From Blumeriella jaapii (lineage: Eukaryota; Ascomycota; Leotiomycetes; Helotiales; Drepanopezizaceae): a stretch of DNA of 64,000 bases. Under the pieces are notes generated by a model. The model saw nothing but the letters and a program-made list of their open reading frames with translations, was not told the origin of the DNA and searched no databases. Location: positions 682,001-746,000 of the forward strand of contig VWND01000017.1 in assembly GCA_009599575.1 (NCBI GenBank), read 5' to 3'. This document shows positions 33,698 to 44,094 of the stretch, in pieces; positions within the stretch are counted from its first letter, which is position 1, and every line of letters starts with the position of its first letter. The translations under genes were made by a program, and so were the position numbers.

Positions 33698-36505
33698 TCA
33701 GAAGAAGCCTAGCTTCTTGGTCTTTTTCTTGTCCTTCTCTGGCCCCGTGCCCTTCATGCTGTCCAGGATGGCGTCGAACGTGCTCTCACCCTTGGTCGCC
33801 GTCGTCCTGGGGCTGTCGCCGCCCCGGCTCGCGGCCCTGCCGCCGGGAATGTAAGAAGGTGAGGTGCCCCGACTGAGCGGCGTCATGGGCGAGACCATGG
33901 AGCCTCCTCGGCTCCGCGGGCGCTCGCTGTGGTCGTAGCCCGCAGGCAACCTCTCGAGCCCCCAGGCGCTGCTTCCCCGGTGGTTCGACTGCCGACTCCC
34001 GTTCCTCGAGCGCCCGCGATGCGACGGGCTTCCAACGCCATCATATCCCACACTCCTGGGTCGGAGCTCCTGCTCGCCGAACAACGGCGGTAGCTCCAAC
34101 GGACCCATGCCGTCTCCGAAGTTGCACTGGACGTACGGGGGCTCGTCGACGGCCGCGGGGGCAGCCTCGGACTCAACCAGGCTGCGGCGACGTGCCAGCA
34201 GTGCGAGCGCGCGTACACGGCCTCGACCGAGTTCTCGACCGTGTGGCTGGGCATGTTGACGACGGCGCCGCCGGCGACACCGTACCAAGCTTTCGTCATC
34301 CGGCCGCGGTCCTCGACCCAGGGAGACGAGTTCACGGGGGCTTGGCACAGGAAGTACTCGACGCCGTCCGTGAACTGCACGCCCGTCGCGTCCGTCACCA
34401 ACAGCGGCAGGCTCTGGATGACGGCGTAGAGGAAGATCCAGTGTCCGAATCTCTGCTCCTGGAGCTCGAGCGCGGATTTGCCCTTTCCCTCTTTGAGCTC
34501 GAAGTCGCGGAAGGATTGCACGAGCGGGTTCTGGAGGTCGACGCCTTGGTTGTGACTGCGTTCCTGCAAGAGACCGAGCTCGTGGCTCTTGAGGCGGCGG
34601 TTGGCGAGTTTGTGCTGGTCCTTGGGAGACATGGTGTTGTAGCGGGGTTCGAGGACGGCCATGGTCGCTATCAAGGGAGTGTCGAAGGGGATGGGAGGCT
34701 GGACCGGAGGCGAGGAACGGTCGTACTCCGAGAGGAGCTTGCGGAGGGCCGCGGCTTGGGGAGTCGTCACGGACGCGCTGTCTTCCCGGTCTTCCGACTC
34801 GGACATGCCACGGGTCGTCAGGGCGGTGCGGTCGACGAGAAGGTCGTAGAGAGCGCAGAGGTCGGTGTAGAGGCATTGCAGGACAATCCGGTTGAGCCCG
34901 GGCCCGTGTTGGAGGTTCTTGTTGGTGCTGGCCTTGGGGGGCCATTGGCCGTACACGTTCTTGTAGAACGTCATCACGTGTCGGCGCATGGCGAGGAAAT
35001 TCGCCTTCCACGTCTTGAAGCGGACGACCTTCGCTTCGTCCATGGACGTCGACGATGCAATCCCCGAGAACATGGAGGGAAACTCGAAGTCGGCGAGCCG
35101 CTGGTTGACGGCATCCTGGATTCTCACGAGGTCCCGCGACGCGTTCTGCAGTTGCAGTCTCGTGGTCTGGGAGAGCTCGTGGAAGATGGGGAGGTTGAGG
35201 GCTTGGATCGACGCGAATTTGCCGACGGCGTGAGCGAACACCTCGTTGTAGAGCGACGGGGATCTCATCCGCTCGGCCAGCAGGAGACTTTCGACCGTCT
35301 TCTCTCGGCTGAGACGAACGTCCGCCAGGCGCATCTCAGCAATGCAGCCGCCGAAGCTCGCGTCGACCGTCTCCCCAAACGTCGTCCCGTCCAGGTTGTA
35401 GAAGCCGAACTTCTTGAGGGCGTCCCCGATGGCAAGGAAGATGTTGAAGATCGAAGGTGCGAGGTGGGTGGAGACGAGCGGTTGGCCCAGGAGAAAGGCG
35501 AAGAGGTTGCGTGCCTCGACCAGTTTCTGGGCCTCTGCATCCGACCCGGGCGCGCCATCCGAGGTGGACCGGGCCAGCTCGACCGGAAAATACAGATGGA
35601 AGTCGGGAGGCGTGCGCGCGTAGGAGCGGATCGACTCCCCACGAGGAGACTCGTTGTCGGAGCCCGAGTGATCGCCAGATCGCACGGGAGTCGCGGGCGC
35701 ATCTTCCGAATAGGACAGGGACGAGGTTCGCGGTGCCTGTTCCGCGCTGGGGAGGGACGCTTGACGCGTGGCCCGCTCCGAGCTGAGGCGATTCCGGCCA
35801 TCGACACCGTGGGCGGCGGAATGGTCATAGAGGAGGTCCAGCAAGACCTGCGACGATTGCACCACGAACGGATGGCACTTGATCTGCGGGCCCCGGCCTG
35901 TGGACTGGTGATGCAGATATACATACATGTTGGCCTCGGGTCTCTCATCCCAGAGCTCTGAGATCTGCGTCATGTCAGCGCTGCGTTCATTCCTGCCGGC
36001 CCGACCTGCGTCGGCACTCACCCTCTCGCCGTCCAACACGGCATCGAGGCTGTAGTCGATCTGATGGCTGTCTGCGAGGACCCAGGCACGCACACTCTCT
36101 CCCACATCGTGCTGCTGGGAGACGACTCGCGATTTCCCCTTGGCGCCGGGGAGCCAACTTCGGCGCTTCGCTCTCTTCCCTTCATTCTCGCTCTCGGCGT
36201 GGTTCGTCGAGAGGGGTCTGCTGGCCCGCGGGACGGACACGGACCGGCGCCGTCCTTGCACGGGCGACAGCCACGAGGAGGCTCTGGGCCGCTTCACCTC
36301 CAGCTTCTCGGGGCCCAGCATGGCCTCGCTCGGCGCGGCCGGGTGTGTGGTTTCGACCTGGAGCCGCGGGGGCGGCGGCTTCGCGGGCGAGGGGACGGGT
36401 TTCCGCAAGACGTGTTGTTGTTCTTGGGCTTGAGGGAGCTTAGCTTAGGGCTTGAAAAGAGGGGGATGGAGGGGTCGTCCCGGACTCACCTTCTTCAGCG
36501 GTCAT
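33698..36505 (-). CDS. Large fungal-specific protein resembling the DUF8004 family (one apparent frameshift)
   Basis: A roughly 896-aa protein of a filamentous-fungus family whose role is not known; I match it to DUF8004 from memory. Exons: 36490-36505 (MTAEE), 36022-36428 and 33698-35964. The head is Pro/Ser/Arg-rich and disordered. Recognisable core sequence includes SVRAWVLADSHQIDYSLDAVLDGER spliced to ISELWDERPEANMYVYLHH, then IKCHPFVVQSSQVLLDLLYD, FHLYFPVELA and, later, VEAVYARSHCWHVAAAWL. The tail is Ser/Gly/Arg-rich and ends in a Lys cluster. The frame breaks at about 34171-34177 (TGGTTGAGTCC); one added base joins AAAWL to ESEAAPAAVDEPPYVQC. The intron 35965-36021 is 57 bp without a stop, so retention would insert 19 residues in frame. 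Confidence 0.74.
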
Positions 36506-36629
36506 GATGTACAGCGATGGCCGTTTGTGCTTGATGAAGTGAAGCAGCACTCTGGGGAGAGGTGGGATTGTCGAGGGTTTGTGAGGCGAGTGTAAAGGGT
36601 CGGTAGGTAGGTAGTTATATGGCAGAGTG

Positions 36630-36772
36630 GTTGTAGAGGGAGAGGAAGAGGAAGAGGAACAGGGAGAGGTTGAAAAAGAGGAAGAGGAAGAGGTAGAAGA
36701 AGAGGAAGAAGAAGAAGAAGAGACAGCGGGAGAGGAAAAGAAAGAGGAAGAGGACGAGGAAGCGAGCGAGAA
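36630..36772 (+). repeat. GAGGAA/GAAGAG purine microsatellite
   Basis: Long purine-only stretch about 130-270 bp upstream of the DUF8004-like start; on the gene's own strand it is a CT tract, common in fungal promoters. Confidence 0.8.
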
Positions 36773-37085
36773 GCAGGCAGTCCGTCGGCGTCTTATGTGT
36801 GTATAGTATTGTCCATCCAGCACAGGGCGGAGCCAGGCCGTCCACCCGGCACGGCAGCCTATCGGAATGCGTCGCTCTCTCGTCCGGACGGTCGATAGCA
36901 GGCGATGCCATCGCCTCACGTCATAGTCGTTTTTGGCGCATGGACCCGTGATTTGTATTGCCATGCGTCGTTATATACTTACGGTGCAGTATATACTTAA
37001 ATCCGGTCACAGTAAGACTCTACCGTAAGTACGTGCACAGCCTCGCGGGAAGGATGATCGGTCGAGGCTGAGGTGACTACGTTTC

Positions 37086-37290
37086 GTACTGTATGTATCT
37101 GTACAGTACTGTACGGTAAGTACAGCATAGTACTGTACGATATGTACAGCATAGTACTGTTCGGTATGTACAGCACTGTATGTACTGTACTGTTTTTACA
37201 CTGTATATGCACTGTACATATATTTGCTGTAAGTACACTATATGTACACTGTATATGAACTGTACAAATGTACACTGCATGTACACTGTA
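37086..37290. repeat. GTAC/CAGTAC cluster
   Basis: Irregular repeats of TACTGTAC, TGTACAGCA and ACTGTATATGTAC, including the perfect palindrome GTACAGTACTGTAC at 37101-37114. Weaker copies continue to about 37460. Confidence 0.85.
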
Positions 37291-37882
37291 TGTGTACTGT
37301 TTGTATACTGTTTATATCCTTACATATGTTCATTGTATATACACTATATACACACTGTATTTACACTATACATATATACACTACAAGAACAATATAAGTA
37401 CACTGCATATACACAGCACACATCACACAGCACACATCACACAGTACAGTACATACACACAAACATACAGCCCTATCCCCCGCTCCCAACAATTCAACGG
37501 TTCCCGCCCTCGTCACGAGATGATCTCCCCCCCCAAAGTCAAATGTCCGATATGCTTACTTGCACCGTTTTCCTTGTTTCAAACAACCTTAACGCAGAGT
37601 GGAGGCGGTGGGGGCGGCACTTCACACGCGCCAAGTCACATGTCTGACTGCACGTGACCAGAGCCCCACCTCGCCGTCCCCCGGACCGGTGGCGGTGGGC
37701 GTGAATGAACAGGCCGTGTGGTCGTACTGTGCGCAAGATGCAAACCTGCTATTATAGCCTTCCCAGGAATACAACAGCTGTGCTGCGATTATCGCAGGTC
37801 GTTTCTAAACGTGGGGCTGGAATAGAGGTGTGGCTGGAATAGAACGTGTGCCTTTCCACCGCCAATGGGTTGTGGTGTTTTT

Positions 37883-38012
37883 TCTTCTTCCCTTCTTCCC
37901 TTCTTCCCTTCTTCCCTTCTTCCTTCTTCCCTTCTTCCCTTCTTCCTTCCCCCTTTCTTCCCTTCTTCCCTTCTTCCCTTCTTCCCTTCTTCCCTTCTTT
38001 CCCTCTTTCCCA
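37883..38012 (+). repeat. (CTTCTTCCC)-like polypyrimidine array
   Basis: About 15 near-identical TTCCCTTC units with no purines. Gives false Ser/Pro/Phe frames on one strand and Lys/Glu/Gly/Arg frames on the other. Confidence 0.9.
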
Positions 38013-38710
38013 AGCACCGGCTGCTACACACCCAAATCGAAACCGCGATTCCGAACATCCGCGCGATGCTTCGAAACCCAACTACCTTACCGTCGTGACG
38101 GAGCGCGGAGGTACAGCACAGCACAGCACATACACACATACATACAAACATACATACATACATACACACATACAAACAGGACAGCATCTACGGCAAGAGC
38201 AAGACGCACGAGATCACGGCAGTCGCCACGACACACGCCCGACCAGTCCGATCGAGACGCGTCGGTCTTCGGCGTCGGCGTCGGCGGCGCCATCCTCGAC
38301 GCGACGAGCACGAGACGCAGGAGCCATCATCGGGCGCCGGGGCCGGCCTGGCCGCGTGCGAGGACCGAGGAGGAGCGCGACCCATGCAATCTCTGCATGG
38401 GAGGAGAAGGAGGAGGACGAGGGACGCTGGAGACGCCAGAACCTCGACTCATGCCCCGGCTCTTAACGCGTCCGTCGACGGCGGAAGCCCGTAGGTGGAG
38501 TGGCGAGGCGAGGAGCACATGGATCCCTGCAGGAGAGCCGGACTCGGGTACTGTCAGAAAGCAGACCGCGTCCAGCCGGTATGGTACTGTATGTTGGGAC
38601 TTTGACGGATGCGAAGATCTTGTGATGGTCCCGAGGATGGTTACCCTTGCTTTTTAAAAAATGAAAAATGTAAGATGAAAAAAATGAAAAATAAAAAATA
38701 AAAACTACAT

Positions 38711-38728
38711 CGATGTTGGCCAACATCG
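38711..38728. repeat. 18-bp perfect palindrome
   Basis: CGATGTTGG followed by its exact reverse complement CCAACATCG, with no spacer, just after an A-rich tract. It could be a dimeric DNA-binding site or an extruding hairpin. No nearby gene explains it. Confidence 0.75.
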
Positions 38729-39280
38729 CGAAAGAACGCCTTCCTTGACCTCGCTCCGTGGAGGCCGCGTTCACGTACCACATCCTGTGCTTCGCAACGA
38801 GAGTTGCGCCCACTTCACCAGTGTCGGATTCCGACGGCGCACGACTGTAACGCGGGTCACGTTGGGGGAGTTCAGCCGACACCCACGAGCGCTGAGATAA
38901 ACCGGTCTGGGCGACGGGCATCCCCAGCCAGAGCGCGCTGGCGCACCTGGACGCGGGACCCGGTCGGTCACAAATCACCAAGGGAACGGAACCACTCCTT
39001 CGACGACGGGATCAGGTGAGGCTGGCACGACGAGCTCACGGCGGCATGCAATCAGAGGAGGGCAGGGCGTGAAACGAGACGTTAAGCACTGACGGATAAC
39101 CATACACATCGTCGAGCCGCGCACCGACAGGATGAAGAAACTCCGGTCAAATCCCCCGGGGCGGGGCCAAAGCAAACCGCTCCATGCGTCACGAAAGGGT
39201 CGCCCCCCGTCCCCCCGTCCCCCCGCTTCCATCGTCAGACCAGGCGACGGCGATGGAACGACCCATGGGATACCAACCAC

Positions 39281-40497
39281 CTAAGCCACCTGCGTCTCCG
39301 CCTCGCTGGGCTCGTAGGCGCGGCCGGCGTGGCCCGTCGCGACCGAGGTGCCCGCGCCGCTGCTGACCCGGCTCTCCTCCACGGCGGCATGAGATGGCGG
39401 GGGGGGCGCGAGGCTGTCGTCCGCCCCCGCCACGCTGCCCGGCGCCGGGGCCCGCTGCGGGCCGACGGCGCTCGGCATCAGGTTCGCCTCGAGGCGTCCG
39501 GCGTGGGACGGGACGTCCTCGAGCTCGGGCTGCCAGTCTTTGAGGTCGTCCTCGGCATCGTTCAGGATCTGGCGGGCCTGGCTGGCGTGCTCGTACGCCG
39601 GGCGCACGTCGCCCGGGATGACGGGCGTGTCGTCGAGGAGGGTGAGGAGCCGGCGGCCGTGGCGGGCGAGGATGATCTGCTTCTCGGCGCGCTCGATGGT
39701 GGCGGCGAACTCGGCGGCGTAGGCCTCCTTCAGCTTTTGTCGTGTCTGGCACCCAGGGCGTTAGCACGGCGTTCGGCGCCGACGGGCGGGGACCCCCGGT
39801 CAAGAAGCACGCACGACGTTGGTCAACTGAGCCTCCGCGACCAGGTTCTCGGCCTCGGCCCGGACCAGCTCCTGCTCCAGGATCACCAGCTTCGCGCTCT
39901 CGGGCTCCTTGATCTTCAGCTTGGCGATCTCGTCGGCGATCTTGGACTTGTGGTCCCGGCTCGGCTGCACGCTCTTCTCCGTGTTGCGGATGGCCTTCAG
40001 GACGGCCCGGCTGTCGTCGATGCTGTGGGCGTAGGCATCCTCCTGCTCGCCCAACTCCGACAGCAGCACGCCAATCTTGTCGGAGATGTCGCTGATGGCA
40101 TCGTCGTTGGTGCCCTCACCCCAGTCGGACAGCTGGCCGGCGATCGAGAGGCGCTCCTTACCGGCCGCCTCGTAGCTCTGGATCAGGTGGTTCTCGGCCT
40201 TGATCAGCTTGTAGAGCTTCTTGCTGAGCTCGGGCTGGGCGGTGCCGCGGAGGGAGGCGAAGCTGAAGGTGTGGTGACGGGGGGCGGCCGAGGCGCTGCC
40301 GTTCTTGTTGGAGCGGATGGAGAGGGCGCGATTCCTGGGCGCATGCATCAGCCGATGTGTCGCGCGCGCCTCGCCGACGGCCGGCCGTCTGGACGCGGGC
40401 CCCCGGTGCCGCGGCGGATGGGGCGTCCTGCTCTCCTTCGGCGCCGCATCGACGGCGGGGGCATGAGGATGGATGGGCGCGAGGCGTGGACTTACAT
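39281..40497 (-). CDS. Eisosome core BAR-domain protein (PIL1/LSP1 family)
   Basis: This coats plasma-membrane furrows (eisosomes/MCC) and senses lipids and tension. Coding parts are 40496-40497, 39815-40334 and 39281-39745, giving 328 aa. The BAR helices carry family sequence: FSFASLRGTAQPELSKKLYK, LIKAENHLIQSYE, QLSDWGEGTNDDAISDISDK, SVQPSRDHKSKIADEIAKLK, KEPESAKLVILEQELVRAEA, LVAEAQLTNV spliced to TRQKLKEAYAAEF, and EKQIILARHGRRLLTLLDDT. The tail is Pro/Ser/Ala-rich and disordered, usually a site of Pkh/Ypk-type phosphorylation. The family N-terminus (M)NRALSIRSNK is restored only if intron 40335-40495 is removed, which splits the start codon as AT|G. If that intron is retained, an in-frame ATG at 40348 gives MHAPRNRALS instead. 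Confidence 0.95.
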
Positions 40498-40556
40498 TCT
40501 GACCGATGTCCCGTCGGGCGCGGCGATCGAGGGCGGGGGGTGCTTTCTGGAGACAT
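40333..40556 (-). promoter_or_regulatory. Upstream ORF whose stop is created by splicing and overlaps the eisosome ATG
   Basis: ATG 40556 starts a short frame (MSPESTPRPR...) that reaches the donor at 40496/40495. After removal of intron 40335-40495 the junction reads GAAT|GAATCG, so the uORF ends with TGA after 20 codons and that TGA overlaps the main ATG (ATGA). Without splicing the frame continues for a long way. Whether this upstream ATG lies in the transcript, and whether a further in-frame upstream ATG is used, is not known. Confidence 0.5.
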
Positions 40557-41776
40557 GGTCAGCGCATTCCCGACAGACGGTGGTGTCGCTGTTGCTGCGG
40601 TTCTTGTTGTGGTCGTCGTCGTCGTCGTGGTCATCGTCGTCGTCGTCGTCGACGCAACGCGACTTCCAGCGCGCGCGAGCGCATTCACCGCATGCACGTC
40701 ACGAGGCGACGGCGAGGACGTGAGGGACGCACCGGGTGAGGTGGGCGCGCCGGCGATCTCTTCGCATTCGGCGGCGGGGATGTGAAGATATACTTCTTCT
40801 GTGCCGTGGTGTGGTGGGTACGTACGAGGGATGGGGATGCAGATGCAGATGCAGATGCAGGGCAGGACGGGGTTGGGTTGGGTTGGGTTGAGTTGAGTTG
40901 GGCTGGGTTGGTGTTGGTTGGTTGGGTTGGGTTGGCTTGAGTTCGTTTGGCTTGGTCGGCTGGGGTGGAAGCTGGCTTTTGGAGACGTCGAGCCACGGCC
41001 GCGGTGGAAGAAGGCGCGATGACGTTGCCGCGCGGGTGATCGTGATGGACGGGCGATGTGGTGGAAGAGAAAGAGCGAGAGCGAGAGCACGAACAAGAGA
41101 AAGAGCAAGAGCGAGAGCACGAACAAGAGCAAGAGCAAGAGCAGGACAGGAGCGTCACGAGATTCGCGTCGACTCGACTCGGCTGGTGGCGCCGACGCGC
41201 GGTGGGGCATCGACGGCGATCGTGGGCCCGTGGGATGCAGGATCGACGATGCTTCTATTCCGGGACATCCTTTCCCCGATCGGACGGACCACCGCGGCGG
41301 TCGGAGCGAGCAATGACGAGTCGACAGCAGTGCCGACGTCGTACTGTGTACGGTAACAGTGCTGTGTATGGTAACAGTGCTGTGTACTTTACGGTAACAG
41401 TGTTGTGTACTTTACGGTAACAGTACTATGTACGGTAACAATACGGTGCACGGTAACTATCCATTAAGATCCAACTTTTGCATACACAGAGTATTAATGC
41501 ATTCCAAACCTATCCTATCCGCCATTTCCACCATTTCACCCATTTTACCCAGTTTCCCCCAGTTCAGTTCCCCCATTTCCCCCCCATTCCCCATTACCCC
41601 CCATTCCATCCATTTCCCCCATTACATTCCCCCCTCACCACTCTTCCACCTTCGTCCCGTTGACCGCATTCTCCCCCCCGCATCATTATCTTCGTCCTCC
41701 ATCCCCATCCCCCTCCCCCCTTCCCCTTCCCCTTCCCCATCCCCTCCTCCACGGACCGGCATCCCCCCCCCCCCAA
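40557..41776. other. 5' region of the eisosome gene and repeat-bearing spacer
   Basis: Holds (GTC)n-like steps at 40613-40656, a GGGTT array at 40868-40935 that could form G-quadruplexes, GAGCGAGAGCACGAACAAGA duplications at 41067-41140, and a CGGTAACAGTGCTGTGTA-type repeat at 41338-41457. Then comes a CCATTTCCCC-rich stretch and a C12 run at 41763-41774. No gene is recognised. Confidence 0.6.
41338..41457 (+). repeat. About 25-bp imperfect tandem repeat with GTAC core
   Basis: Four to five copies of a unit like ACGGTAACAGTGCTGTGTAC. Part of the dispersed GTAC motif family. Confidence 0.75.
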
Positions 41777-42025
41777 CTATCTGTAGCGCGTCGTGCTCCG
41801 CCTCTCCTGCACCACCACCGGCACCGGCGTGCTGTACTGTCGGTAGGTGCTCTGGCTCAGCCGGGGCACGACCACGGGGCTCACGGCCTGGCTCGTCCTC
41901 GTCACCGACGTGTACGAGGTCCGGCCGTGGTGGTGCGAGCGGTGCGAGTGGCGGGACACCGGGCGCGGCGCGACGTACACCTCCTCGACGTAGGTGCGGC
42001 GCCGGGGCCGGGAGAAGAGACACAT
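41777..42025 (-). CDS. Small Arg/Ser/Tyr/His-rich protein, unknown function
   Basis: Minus-strand frame ending TAG at 41777. I start it at ATG 42025 (MCLFSRPRRR), giving 82 aa. An upstream in-frame ATG-less extension to 42178 runs over a local 20-bp repeat and looks non-coding. The protein is basic and low in hydrophobics: RRRTYVEEVYVAPRPVSRHS, then SHHHGRTSYTSVTRTSQ, and ends QERRSTTRYR. Short proteins beginning MCxFSRP with this Arg/Tyr/Ser composition are common in filamentous ascomycetes, but I know no function. There is no signal peptide. Confidence is moderate because the composition is biased. Confidence 0.5.
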   Translation of the reverse strand: MCLFSRPRRRTYVEEVYVAPRPVSRHSHRSHHHGRTSYTSVTRTSQAVSPVVVPRLSQSTYRQYSTPVPVVVQERRSTTRYR

Positions 42026-42542
42026 GGTCGTCGTCGGCGTCGGGACCTCGGGGGCGCGCCGGATGGGGGTGCGCGAGACGCGGCGGCGATCGGCGACGGT
42101 CGAATAGGGTTGCGCAGGCGCGGCTTGAAGTAAGCAGGCGCGGTTCGAAGTAAACAAACAGGCTCGGCTCGAAGTCAACAGTCACGTCGGTGATGGCAGT
42201 CGGCGGGCGCGGGACCGAGCAGGAAAGGCAGGGACGGCCGCGTATTTATGTCCGCCGCGCCGCCATCGACTGCGGCCGAAGCAGGACATGGCATGTCATC
42301 GCATCGCCGCCAGCTCATCTCCGCCCCCTTCTCCCTCACGGCGACGAGCCAGCCATGACCCCTACACGACGCCTATATCAGACGCCCCCTCACCACGCTA
42401 CCCCGGCGAGCCGGACCCGAGCCCGCCGGCAGACCCCTCGGGGCGCTTCCGAAGAGAGTGCGGAAAGGAAAAAGAAGGGCGAGAGAATGATCTGTGGAAG
42501 AGGTACATGGACCGAAACGAGCAGAGGGGCAGGTGGGGGGGT

Positions 42543-42565
42543 GGGGGGGGGGGGGGGGGGGGGGG
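42543..42565 (+). repeat. Poly-G tract, 23 bases
   Basis: The only long G run on the plus strand; all other long tracts are C on the plus strand. Confidence 0.87.
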
Positions 42566-42604
42566 TTCAAGTAGAGCCTCAGTATCACCGGCGAGGGCGT
42601 AGGG

Positions 42605-42830
42605 AGAGTACAGTGTCAGTACAGTGCAGTGCCAGCACATTACAATATAGTACTGTACAAGTGCCAGTGTAGTACTGTGCATGCAGTATAATACTGTACA
42701 AACAGTATAGTAATGTACAAGTGCCAGTATCGTAATGTGCAAGTGCCAATATAATACTGTTCATACAGCACAGCAATGTACATACATACAGCACAGCACA
42801 GTCCTGTACAGTACAAACAGCACAACGTGG
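42605..42830. repeat. Imperfect repeat array with TACTGTAC core
   Basis: About eight irregular units of the type AGTGCCAGTATAGTAATGTACA, spaced roughly 25-30 bp. Part of the dispersed GTAC motif family. Confidence 0.8.
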
Positions 42831-44094
42831 ACACCAAACCACCAAACCCGCCTGAACCCAGCCAAACCGCCCAAACCGCCTTGAACATGGCGGCACGTCA
42901 GCCACTGCCACGCCTGCCCGCCAGGCAGAGCTGGGGAGCCTGGCCGGGACCGCGGACAGCTGCGCCCGGCCCTGACGTCAGATGGGCGACGCGAGACCCG
43001 ATCGCGAAATAACAACACCATTAAGAGCCGCGCCGGGGATGGCAGACCCGGCCCGCCTTGCTGGTGCTTGGGCTTGGGCGTCGACGCGCCGCGCGAGGTC
43101 TGGATGGCGAGGCGACGGGAGCAGAGGGAGCGGTGCGGCGCGTGAGCGGAAAGGAAAAAAGCCCCAACAAAAAGATGGAGAAAAAGAACTGGAGAGAGAG
43201 ACACGGGAGCAGAGGGAGCGGTGCGGCGCGTGAGCGCAAAAAAAAGATATAAAAAAAAGACGTGGAAAAAAAAAAAGACAAGAGGTGCCCGACCGCGTCT
43301 CTCTGCTGTGCTCACGGCCGTGCCCAGATCGGGCATCGATCTAGAGGAGATCAATAGGAGATCCTACCAGGCGCACCCTGAACCCCCCCCATCTCCAAAA
43401 TAAAAAATGAAAAATGACGATTTGTGCATCGGTGTGGTGTCAAAGGTCATTTCCGCACCAGGAAACACGTGTGATTTGCGCTCTCGTTCTTCTCGTCTGG
43501 GTCTCGCGTGGGTGGTGGGTGGTTGGTGGTTGGTGGTTGGTGGTCAGTCAGGCCAGGACCGAACCATCGCGAGGAGAGGCCTGGGGCTTCGAGCAGGCCC
43601 GGCACCACGAGAATATCCGAGTGCCCGCAGGATAATTGTGGGAAGGCAGCCAGCCCACTATTACCCGCTGCTCGCGGTGGAATCGGTCTGGCATGGTCAT
43701 GTGATAGATACACAGTGGCACCACTCCCAAGCATGGCCGCACTGGCAGCACAGACGTCGTGGGCAGCAGCCAGCCCAAAAATCGCCGTGACGCGTCAACA
43801 CACGCAACAAAGTGAACGGAGGGCCGAAACATGAATTGCATGACACGCGCGGAGTAAGGAATAGACGACACCACACACATAGGTACACAGCACATACCCA
43901 GACGAAACAAACCCTTCTTCGCTCATGGGCCCCAGGCCTTCCCAACGCCCAAAGCACCGCCGGGAGTGCGCCACAGATACCAAGTGCTGCTGCAACACAC
44001 ATATCTACATTAGGACCGAGCCCCGACACGTGTACATACAGAAGTCGGGCACATAGATAGATCGTCTCCATTAACATCGCGCGCGGCCACACGG

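Larger units (their letters stand above)
36506..39280. other. Repeat-rich spacer, no gene recognised
   Basis: Contains the GA-rich 5' flank of the DUF8004-like gene, GTAC clusters, a CCCTT array, CATACA steps at 38130-38180, an A-rich stretch at 38657-38705 and an 18-bp perfect palindrome. The 38.1-39.2 kb part is GC-rich with many chance open frames; none resembles a family I know. Confidence 0.6.
42026..44094. other. Repeat-bearing GC-rich spacer
   Basis: Contains a local repeat of GGCGCGG(C/T)T(T/C)GAAGTAA at 42115-42178, the G23 tract, a GTAC cluster at 42605-42830, a near-duplicate (GAGCAGAGGGAGCGGTGCGG at about 43119 and 43209), and a GGTGGTTGGTGG stretch at 43508-43545 with G-quadruplex potential. 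No gene is recognised. Confidence 0.6.

Noticed and set aside
34192..35961. 589-codon plus-strand frame
   Set aside because: Antisense shadow of the DUF8004-like exon; the conserved sequence is on the minus strand.
37830..38657. 275-codon frame through the polypyrimidine array
   Set aside because: Driven by the CCCTT repeat and GC-rich sequence after it; no domain.
39329..40723. 464-codon plus-strand frame
   Set aside because: Antisense to the eisosome gene, including its introns and upstream region; no family resemblance.
40868..40935. GGGTT array as telomeric sequence
   Set aside because: The fungal telomere repeat is TTAGGG; this array is internal, degenerate and next to a housekeeping gene.
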